Assembly: GCF_020073745.1 (NCBI RefSeq)
Contig: NZ_JAIRAU010000020.1
Span: forward strand, 1-64,000
DNA: 64,000 bases
Reading direction: 5' to 3'
Origin: Nannocystis pusilla
GTDB lineage: Bacteria > Myxococcota_A > Polyangia > Nannocystales > Nannocystaceae
Each line of letters begins with the position of its first letter. The stretch's first letter is position 1. Positions 47,120-53,145 of the stretch are shown here, in pieces. Below the pieces are notes generated by a model, which had not been told where the DNA came from, did not search any database, and saw only the letters and a list, made by a program, of their open reading frames with translations. Position numbers and translations under genes: made by a program.

Positions 47120-48040
47120 TCAGAAGCGGCCGCCGAGGGAGATGCCGCCGTAGCCGTAGCCGAGCGCCGGGGCGACGTGGACGCCGGCCGTCTCGCTGCC
47201 GCCGTGCTCGGCGCGGTAGGCCTTGCGCTTCTTGACGCCGAGGGCGAGCAGGGCGATGCCGACGCCGAGGCCCACGGCCGCCACGCCGATGCCGGCGTAG
47301 GCGACCACGTTGGCGTTCTTGCCCTTCTTGTCGATGTCGTCGAACTGGGCGTCGAAGTCGATCGCCGACGGGTCGAGCGCCTCGACGTCCTTCTGCGCCC
47401 TGGCGCTGAGCGCCAGGCCGGCGCCGATCATCGCCAGGCCGCCGACGCCGACCGCGGTCATCAGCGAGCCGCCGGCGATGAGGCCGCGACCGTCCCGCGG
47501 GGCGCCCTTGTCCGGCTTCTTCTCCTCGACCGGCGGCGGGGCCTCGACCGGCTTGTCGAGGTCGGCGATGGCCTTCTCGCTGTCCTCGATGACCTGCTTG
47601 CCGCGGGCGATCTCGCGGTCGAACTCGCCGGCCTCGAGGTGCTGCCACTCCGGGTCGCAGCGCGGGTCCTGCTGGAAGGCGGCGATGTCGAGGCCGATGG
47701 AGGCCTGCTCGATGGCGGCCGTCAGCGCCGCCTTGTCGCGCTCGGCGACGCCCTCGGCCAGGTAGGCCTCGCCGGCGTCGATGAAGAGCACGGGGTCCTT
47801 GGTCTTCTTGGCCTCGCCCGCGAGCAGCTCGGCGGCGCCGCCAGGATCGCTCGACATCATCGGCTTCGCGCGATCCTGCACGACCTTGCGGACGCCCGAG
47901 GCCCTCGCGGGCGTGACCTCCTCGGCGGCGTGCGCCGGCAGCGGCAAGGTCGTGGTCGGGAGCGTGACGACGAGCAGCGTCGCAGCGAGCCTCAAGACAG
48001 GTCTGCGCTCCGCAGGCCGTGGGGTCGAGTGCGCGATCAT
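47120..48040 (-). CDS. Secreted/membrane protein with TPR-like N-terminal part
   Basis: 306 residues from the ATG ending at 48040. A signal peptide covers about 1-39. A helical region (about 45-160) resembles the TPR-containing part of related proteins. A Pro/Lys-rich linker leads to two hydrophobic segments (about 182-206 and 246-268), and the last residues (APALGYGYGGISLGGRF) look like an outer-membrane beta-strand end. Proteins of this type in myxobacteria often lie next to PEGA-domain partners, as here. Exact function is unknown. Confidence 0.65.
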   Translation of the reverse strand: MIAHSTPRPAERRPVLRLAATLLVVTLPTTTLPLPAHAAEEVTPARASGVRKVVQDRAKPMMSSDPGGAAELLAGEAKKTKDPVLFIDAGEAYLAEGVAERDKAALTAAIEQASIGLDIAAFQQDPRCDPEWQHLEAGEFDREIARGKQVIEDSEKAIADLDKPVEAPPPVEEKKPDKGAPRDGRGLIAGGSLMTAVGVGGLAMIGAGLALSARAQKDVEALDPSAIDFDAQFDDIDKKGKNANVVAYAGIGVAAVGLGVGIALLALGVKKRKAYRAEHGGSETAGVHVAPALGYGYGGISLGGRF

Positions 48041-48047
48041 CCCGGGC

Positions 48048-48053
48048 ACGGTA
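48048..48053 (-). promoter_or_regulatory. -10-like hexamer at leaderless distance
   Basis: Minus-strand TACCGT ends seven bases before the ATG at 48040; the same hexamer serves the divergent gene at 48272. Confidence 0.45.
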
Positions 48054-48259
48054 CCAGGGCCCGCGGCGGAGGAAAACATCGCGCTCGAGGCGCGAACCAC
48101 CGGGCGTGAAAGCTGCGAGCGTCGCCGCCGAATTCCACCACGGGCGCGGCGGGGTCTCCACACCGCAGCTCGACCTGACCCCGAGGCCCGGTCGGCGTCC
48201 GCGGTCCCTGTGCGCCGACGCGGCTCCTTGTGCTCTTCCCCCGGGCGCGGTTTTGCGGC

Positions 48260-48265
48260 TACCGT
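48260..48265 (+). promoter_or_regulatory. -10-like hexamer at leaderless distance
   Basis: TACCGT ends exactly six bases before GTG 48272, without a Shine-Dalgarno sequence. Confidence 0.5.
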
Positions 48266-48271
48266 GTCGGC

Positions 48272-48607
48272 GTGACGACAGGCGGCCACGGACTTCGCAA
48301 GTGGTTGAGCGCGGCGCTCCTCGGCGCGCTGCTCGCTGGTGCGTGCTACGAGGGCCCGGGGCCCAAGGAGCCCCCGCCGGGCTCGCCGGGGGGCTTCTGC
48401 GCGCCCGGTGGGCTGTGCAACGGGCCGACGAGCGTGTGCGATCCCGAGGGCGATTACTGTTACGACAAGTTCAACGTGTGCCGCGGCATCTTCTGCGGCG
48501 AGGCCGGCCAGTGCGTGCCCGTCGACGCCAAGCCCAGCTGCGTGTGCAACCCCGGGTACACCAACGAGATGTATTCGCTCTACTGCGAGCCGATCACCTC
48601 GCTGTGA
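48272..48607 (+). CDS. Small lipoprotein with EGF-like Cys pattern
   Basis: 111 residues from GTG 48272. The lipobox is at LAGACYE. The mature part has ten cysteines including CRGIFCGEAGQCVPVDAKPSC and CNPGY, an EGF-like arrangement. Surface display is likely. The 230-base gap upstream, shared with the divergent minus-strand gene, holds no other feature. Confidence 0.65.
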   Translation: MTTGGHGLRKWLSAALLGALLAGACYEGPGPKEPPPGSPGGFCAPGGLCNGPTSVCDPEGDYCYDKFNVCRGIFCGEAGQCVPVDAKPSCVCNPGYTNEMYSLYCEPITSL

Positions 48608-48644
48608 GCGCCGTGAAGGAGTAGAGGCGGCGGCGCGAGCCGGC

Positions 48645-48650
48645 TATGCT
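48645..48650 (+). promoter_or_regulatory. -10-like hexamer before the acyltransferase
   Basis: TATGCT ends ten bases before ATG 48661, slightly further than in the other examples. Confidence 0.35.
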
Positions 48651-48660
48651 CCCTCCGCCC

Positions 48661-50373
48661 ATGCGCTCGATCGTGCACCGCCTGCTGTCCCGCCCGCTGC
48701 GCCTGCCGGCCATCCTCGGGCCGCGGCCTCGGCCGGGTGACCCGCAGATCTTCCGCTTCAACAGCGAGCGCGAGCAGATCATCGCCGAGGTCGTGCGCCG
48801 CACCGAGGAGTACTTCGCGGCCGATCCGAAGCGCCTGATGTACGCGCTCAACGAGGCCGGTCACGCGGAGATCCGGCGGCTGTCGGCGCAGGGCGACGCC
48901 GAGGCCGACCAGGCGCTGGGCTCGTGGCGCCGGCTGGTCAAGCGGCTCGGCAAGATGTCGCACGAGGAGCGGACCGAGAGCCTGCGGGCGATCAGCCGCG
49001 GCATGGCCGAGGACATCGCCGGCAACTTCGACGCGCGGGTGTACAAGCTGGCGACGCGCCTGATCCCCGGGGTGCTGACGGCGGTGATGAACCCGATGGG
49101 CCTGCCGAACCAGCTGCTCGCCGGCGGCTTCAGCCAGCTCGACGCGCTGATCTCCGCCGAGGGCCCGCTCGACAAGCTGCGCCGCCTGGCCCAGATCGGC
49201 ACGCTGGTGCTGGTCCCGACCCACTCGTCGAACCTCGACTCGGTCGCGCTCGGCTACGTGCTCATGCGCGAGAACCTGCCGCCCGTGGTCTACGGCGCCG
49301 GCAAGAACCTGTTCAGCAACCCGCTGATCAGCTTCTTCATGCACAACCTCGGCGCCTACCGCGTCGACCGCCGCGTCTCGGCCGTGCTCTACAAGGAGGC
49401 GCTGAAGACCTACTCGTGCCTGATGATCGAGCGCGGCTACCACTCGCTGTTCTTCCCCGGCGGCACGCGCTCGCGCTCGAACATGATCGAGCGCAAGCTC
49501 AAGCTCGGGCTGGCCGGCACCGCGGTCGAGGCGTTCTCGCGCAACCAGGCCCGCGGCCTGCATCGCCCGGTGTTCTTCGTGCCGGCGACGCTGAACTACG
49601 CGCTCGTGCTCGAGGCCGAGACGCTGATCGAGGACCACCTCAAGGGGGCCGGCCAGGCCCGCTACATCATCGACGACGACGAGTTCTCGCGCGTCGACCG
49701 CGTCTACGCGTTCATGACCAAGCTGGTCACGCTGCGCTCGGCGCTGGTGGTCCGCTTCGGCGACGCGATGGACCCGTTCTGCAACCCGGTCGACGACGAG
49801 GGCCGCTCGATCGCCCCGTCGGGCCAGCCGGTCGACCCGGGCTCGTACGTCAGTCGGCGCGGCGTCGCCACCGTCGACCCCGCGCGCGACGCCGGCTACA
49901 CCCGCGAGCTCGGCGACGCGATCGCCCGCGTGTACCAGCGCGAGACGGTGATCATCTGGACGCAGCTGGTCGCGCACGTGCTCTACCGCCACCTGGTCTT
50001 TGCGACACCCGAGCTCGACCTGTTCAGCCGCCAGCGCCGCCGCGGCGAGGTGGCGATGCCGCGCGACCAACTGGTGCGCGAGGTCGCCGAGGCGCGCGAC
50101 CGCCTGCTGTTCGCCGAGGCCGAGGGGCGGGTCCGCGTCGGGCCGGTGCTGCGCTCGCAGTCGCCGGAGCGGATCGTGTCCGAGGCGCTGTCGGCGTGGC
50201 GCGACTACCACACCAAGATCGTCGCGCGCGAGGTCGGAGACGACGTGCTGATCGAAGACCCGAACCTGCTGCTGTTCTATCAGAACCGGCTGCTGCCGTG
50301 GGCCGAGGAGCTGGCGACCGAGGAGACGCTGGCCGCCGCGCGCAGCATCGTCAACCAGGGAGGCAAGGCATGA
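48661..50373 (+). CDS. PlsB-like glycerol-3-phosphate/lysophospholipid acyltransferase
   Basis: 570 residues from ATG 48661. An ATG at 48646 is possible, but it lies inside a TATGCT hexamer that resembles the -10 of other genes. The acyltransferase domain has HSSNLD (188-193, motif HX4D), FPGGTRS (265-271) and FVPATLNY. The long helical regions on both sides fit the large PlsB/GPAT group better than PlsC. It overlaps a GpsA-like dehydrogenase by 4 bp, consistent with a joint role in making acylated glycerol phosphate. Confidence 0.85.
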   Translation: MRSIVHRLLSRPLRLPAILGPRPRPGDPQIFRFNSEREQIIAEVVRRTEEYFAADPKRLMYALNEAGHAEIRRLSAQGDAEADQALGSWRRLVKRLGKMSHEERTESLRAISRGMAEDIAGNFDARVYKLATRLIPGVLTAVMNPMGLPNQLLAGGFSQLDALISAEGPLDKLRRLAQIGTLVLVPTHSSNLDSVALGYVLMRENLPPVVYGAGKNLFSNPLISFFMHNLGAYRVDRRVSAVLYKEALKTYSCLMIERGYHSLFFPGGTRSRSNMIERKLKLGLAGTAVEAFSRNQARGLHRPVFFVPATLNYALVLEAETLIEDHLKGAGQARYIIDDDEFSRVDRVYAFMTKLVTLRSALVVRFGDAMDPFCNPVDDEGRSIAPSGQPVDPGSYVSRRGVATVDPARDAGYTRELGDAIARVYQRETVIIWTQLVAHVLYRHLVFATPELDLFSRQRRRGEVAMPRDQLVREVAEARDRLLFAEAEGRVRVGPVLRSQSPERIVSEALSAWRDYHTKIVAREVGDDVLIEDPNLLLFYQNRLLPWAEELATEETLAAARSIVNQGGKA

Positions 50374-51311
50374 GCGCGCCGCCGATCGGGATCATCGGAG
50401 GCGGGAACTTCGGCTGGGGCCTGGCGCACGCGGTCGAGCGGGCCGGGCGCGAGGCGCTGCTGTGGAGCCGCCGGCCGCAGCGCGCCGGCACCGAGCACAT
50501 CGAGCTGGTCTCGGGGCCAGGTGCGCTCGCGGCCGCCGAGCTGATCTTCTTCGCCGTGCCGTCGCCGTACGTCGCCACCATCGCCCGCGAGCTCGGCGTG
50601 CACCTCGACGGCGGGCACTTCCTGGTCCACATCTCGCGCGGCGTGGTCGGCGACGACCTCCTCGGCCTGACCCAGGTGCTGCGCAGCGAGACGCCGTGCC
50701 GGCGGGTCGGCGCGCTGGCGGGGCCGCTGGTGGCCGACGCGCTGATCACCGGGGCGCCGAGCGGGGGCGTGGTCGCCAGCCGCTTCCCCGAGGTCCGCGC
50801 GGCGGTGCGCGAGGCGCTCGGCGGGCCGGCGTTGCGGCTCTACAGCACCGACGACGTCACCGGGGCCGAGTTCGCGTCGACCGCGGTCGGCCTGTTCGCC
50901 ACCGCGATCGGGTTCGCCCAGGGCCACGGGCTCGGGCCGGCGGCGCAGGCGATGCTGGCGACGCGGGCGATGGCCGAGGCGGCGCGGATCGGCGTGGTGC
51001 TCGGCGGCAAGCACGAGACGTTCATGGGCCTCGCGGGCTTCGGCGACCTGCTTGCGGCGGTGGCCGGCGACGACCGCCCCGAGCTGGCGATCGGGCGCGC
51101 GATCGCGGAGAACCAGCCGCTCGAGCAGATCGGGTCGATCGGCGGCACCTACTTCGAGGGCCTCGAGAGCGCGGGGCGGATCGCGGCCTACACGCGGCGC
51201 GTCAAGCTGCACGCGCCGGTGATCACGCTGTGCGCCGCCGCGTTCGCGCGCGAGATCCCCGCGGAGGAGGCCGTCGCCGCCTTGATGTCGCGCGAGGTCG
51301 GCGAGGAGTAA
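50370..51311 (+). CDS. GpsA-like NAD(P)-dependent glycerol-3-phosphate dehydrogenase, divergent
   Basis: 313 residues, ATG overlapping the acyltransferase stop by 4 bp. The Rossmann motif is GGGNFGWGLA near 10-19. The C-terminal helical domain aligns with GpsA (AMLATRAMAEAARIG, MGLAGFGDLL), but the catalytic segment that normally holds LKN reads VTGAEFASTAVGLFA, with no Lys. The SRG and GPLVAD segments replace the usual SKG and GPSFA. It may still bind NAD and glycerol phosphate, but activity of the standard type is doubtful. Confidence 0.8.
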   Translation: MSAPPIGIIGGGNFGWGLAHAVERAGREALLWSRRPQRAGTEHIELVSGPGALAAAELIFFAVPSPYVATIARELGVHLDGGHFLVHISRGVVGDDLLGLTQVLRSETPCRRVGALAGPLVADALITGAPSGGVVASRFPEVRAAVREALGGPALRLYSTDDVTGAEFASTAVGLFATAIGFAQGHGLGPAAQAMLATRAMAEAARIGVVLGGKHETFMGLAGFGDLLAAVAGDDRPELAIGRAIAENQPLEQIGSIGGTYFEGLESAGRIAAYTRRVKLHAPVITLCAAAFAREIPAEEAVAALMSREVGEE

Positions 51312-51314
51312 TCT
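51309..51314 (+). promoter_or_regulatory. -10-like hexamer at leaderless distance
   Basis: TAATCT ends exactly six bases before ATG 51321. The hexamer overlaps the stop codon of the GpsA-like gene. Confidence 0.5.
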
Positions 51315-51320
51315 GACGCC

Positions 51321-51776
51321 ATGACCGTATTGCCCGAGACCCGCCTGTCGTCCTGCCCCGCCTGCGCCGAGCTGCTCCACGCCGGCTCCGGGCGCTGCCC
51401 CCACTGCGGCGCGAGCCTGTCCGAATGGGCAGGTTCGCTGGGCGCCGCGGCGCTGCTGTTCACCAGCCTGTCGCTGTCGGGTTGCCTGGCGAGCGCGGTG
51501 TACGGCGTGCCGGCCACCGAGTCCGACTCGTCGTTCACCAGCGGCAACGCGACCTCGACGACGACGGGGACGACGACGGGCACGAGCACCGGCTCCGGTG
51601 CGCCGACGACCGGGACGGCGCCGACGACCGGCGCGAGCTCGACGAGCACGACGGCGACGGGGACCACGGGCGCGACGACCGGCGACACCGACACGGCGGG
51701 CACGACCACCGGCGAGCCCGACACCGGCACGTCGACGACCGCGACCGACACCGGCTCGACGAGCGGCGGCAGATAG
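51321..51776 (+). CDS. Zinc-ribbon protein with hydrophobic segment and Thr/Gly-rich tail
   Basis: 151 residues. A zinc ribbon, CPACAELLHAGSGRCPHC, spans 12-29. A hydrophobic segment (about 42-56) ending in SGCLAS resembles a lipobox preceded by a membrane stretch. The last 85 residues are Thr/Gly/Ser-only low-complexity sequence, like the linkers of the lipoproteins in this window but with no domain behind it. A palindromic module lies between the zinc ribbon and the helix. Function unknown. Confidence 0.55.
   Translation: MTVLPETRLSSCPACAELLHAGSGRCPHCGASLSEWAGSLGAAALLFTSLSLSGCLASAVYGVPATESDSSFTSGNATSTTTGTTTGTSTGSGAPTTGTAPTTGASSTSTTATGTTGATTGDTDTAGTTTGEPDTGTSTTATDTGSTSGGR
51416..51433. repeat. 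Palindromic module, intragenic
   Basis: CCTGTCC and GGGCAGG around GAAT, in frame between the zinc ribbon and the hydrophobic segment. Confidence 0.6.
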
Positions 51777-51854
51777 GCCGCGCGGCCGCAGGAGCGGCAG
51801 AGACGAGCCGGAGCCCGGGCCGCTGTACGGCAACAGGGGGTCGAGCAGGCTGTT

Positions 51855-51925
51855 CGGACATGTCCGTTCAGTCATGCTCGATCGGGCATGACTTCTCAGG
51901 CATGTTCAATCAAGCATGTCGACCT
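51855..51925. terminator. Hairpin cluster between convergent genes
   Basis: CGGACATGTCCG (51855-51866) is a perfect 12-base palindrome. GTCATGC (51871-51877) pairs with GCATGAC (51886-51892). Two more CATG half-sites follow. The cluster fills part of the gap between a plus-strand stop (51776) and a minus-strand stop (51954). Confidence 0.5.
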
Positions 51926-51953
51926 CGCGGGCCTCGGCTCGCGGCGGGCGGGT

Positions 51954-52406
51954 TCAGGCGGTGGCTTCGCGGCGGAGGTCGCGGGCGCGGCGGCCGGCGT
52001 CGGCGACGATGCGGTCCTCGACCTCGCGGACGACGCGGGCGAGCAGCGGGCCGAGGCCTCGCTGGCGGCTGCGGATCAACGACCACAGCAGGGCGGTGAG
52101 GGCAGGGACGTCGACGTCGGCGTCGGCGTCGACGCGGGCGAGGAGGTCGCGCAGCGGCCGTCCGCCGAGCTCGGCGAGCCACGGCGCGAGGCGGTGGTCG
52201 AGGGTCGCGGTGACCTCGCGCCACAGCTGCTCGTCGCCGACGAGGGCGTCGCCCAGGGCCGCCACCACGGCCGAGGGCCACATACACTCGCTGTCGCCGG
52301 CGCGGGCGAGCAGCCCGGCGGCCTCGCGCCGGCTCAGCGCCAGGGTCAGGACCAGGCGCAGGGCGCCGGCCTCGGGCGCCTCGCTCGCGGGCCAGCCGGC
52401 GGTCAC
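51954..52406 (-). CDS. Third gene of a small-gene cassette, helical protein of unknown function
   Basis: 150 residues from GTG ending at 52406, which overlaps the previous stop (GTGA). The sequence is almost all helical, rich in Leu, Ala and Arg, with acidic patches (RVDADADVDVPALTALLWSL). No signal peptide or known motif is seen. Its start is fixed by the 4-bp overlap, a sign of translational coupling with the two small genes upstream. Confidence 0.6.
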   Translation of the reverse strand: MTAGWPASEAPEAGALRLVLTLALSRREAAGLLARAGDSECMWPSAVVAALGDALVGDEQLWREVTATLDHRLAPWLAELGGRPLRDLLARVDADADVDVPALTALLWSLIRSRQRGLGPLLARVVREVEDRIVADAGRRARDLRREATA

Positions 52407-52630
52407 CCCTCGCCGCCTCCGGGTAGGACCTCGAGGACAGGTCGTTTGGGACAGACGTGGGCGAGCCGTACCATCGCCCGCGCGAGCGTGGTGGTCAGCG
52501 CCTCGCAGGCGTCGCGCGCGAGCCGGAAGCTGAGCGGCCCGGCGTGGACGTGGACGACGCCGTCGTCGGCGAGCTCGATGCGGTAGCCAGGCGCGCTCGC
52601 CAGCACCACGGGGTCGACGCGCTCGCTCAT
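52403..52630 (-). CDS. Second gene of a small-gene cassette, small protein
   Basis: 75 residues. The core VHVHAGPLSFRLARDACEALTTTLARAM matches the pattern of the first cassette gene (IHVNVGATTLRFTPEAFEGLSALILEAV): an alternating beta-strand followed by an amphipathic helix. The two are probably paralogues from a tandem duplication. It overlaps both neighbours by 4 bp (ATGA and GTGA). A palindromic module lies near the C-terminus. Confidence 0.65.
   Translation of the reverse strand: MSERVDPVVLASAPGYRIELADDGVVHVHAGPLSFRLARDACEALTTTLARAMVRLAHVCPKRPVLEVLPGGGEG
52433..52455. repeat. Palindromic module, intragenic
   Basis: AGGACAGGTCGTTTGGGACAG; nearly the same as the copy inside ccmB at 21287. 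Confidence 0.5.
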
Positions 52631-52875
52631 GCCTCACCTCGCACGCGCCGGCCGAGGTGCAGCGGCAGGCCGCCGTCGTGGTCGCTCGGCGGCCGGGCGG
52701 CCAGCTCGGCCACGGCCTCGAGGATCAGCGCCGACAGCCCCTCGAACGCCTCGGGGGTGAAGCGCAGCGTGGTGGCGCCGACGTTGACGTGGATCATCGC
52801 GCAGCTGCACGCGTCGATCGTGACCATCGCGCTGGTGGCGAGGCGGGTCCGCTGACAGGGGCGTGTGGGTTGCAT
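52627..52875 (-). CDS. First gene of a small-gene cassette, small protein
   Basis: 82 residues from the ATG ending at 52875. The core IHVNVGATTLRFTPEAFEGLSALILEAV resembles the second gene of the cassette. Two Cys (DACSCAM) lie before it. No known family. The promoter lies directly upstream on the minus strand, in an AT-rich island. Confidence 0.65.
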   Translation of the reverse strand: MQPTRPCQRTRLATSAMVTIDACSCAMIHVNVGATTLRFTPEAFEGLSALILEAVAELAARPPSDHDGGLPLHLGRRVRGEA

Positions 52876-52896
52876 GGGTTTTCTCGAGAGGAGTAA

Positions 52897-52925
52897 TTGA
52901 TATGGGTTTTGAATATCATTTTCAA
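52897..52925 (-). promoter_or_regulatory. Sigma-70-like promoter of the small-gene cassette with an operator-like inverted repeat
   Basis: On the minus strand TTGAAA (52920-52925) and TATCAA (52897-52902) are 17 bases apart. Between and over them lies an inverted repeat, TGATAT and ATATCA with a nine-base loop, which could bind a repressor. The surrounding 40 bases are much more AT-rich than the rest of the window. Confidence 0.55.
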
Positions 52926-52929
52926 GTCG

Positions 52930-53145
52930 TGGCGGAACGCCCTGTACGGGCCCGAAGGACGCCTTGTGCGGGGCCGGCGCGGAATCGATCGGCGCTTGCG
53001 TGGGCCGCGCCGCGGCGATCGGTGCGAATTTCAGGTCTGGCGGTTCGGCTGTCCCTCGGGACAGGTAGGAGGACGGCCTCGTCGAGCCGGCCGGACGGGC
53101 TGTCTCATGGGCCAGGTACCGCCATGGGCTGGCGCACCCGCAGGC
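52930..53145. other. Gap between the SIR2 gene and the small-gene cassette
   Basis: No gene is seen in the stretch downstream of the SIR2 gene. A palindromic module, CTGTCC-CTCG-GGACAGGT, lies at 53049-53066. Plus-strand frames here are Arg-rich shadows. Confidence 0.5.
53049..53066. repeat. Palindromic module, intergenic
   Basis: CTGTCCC and GGGACAG around TC, a perfect 7-bp inverted repeat, about 80 bases downstream of the SIR2 stop. Confidence 0.6.
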
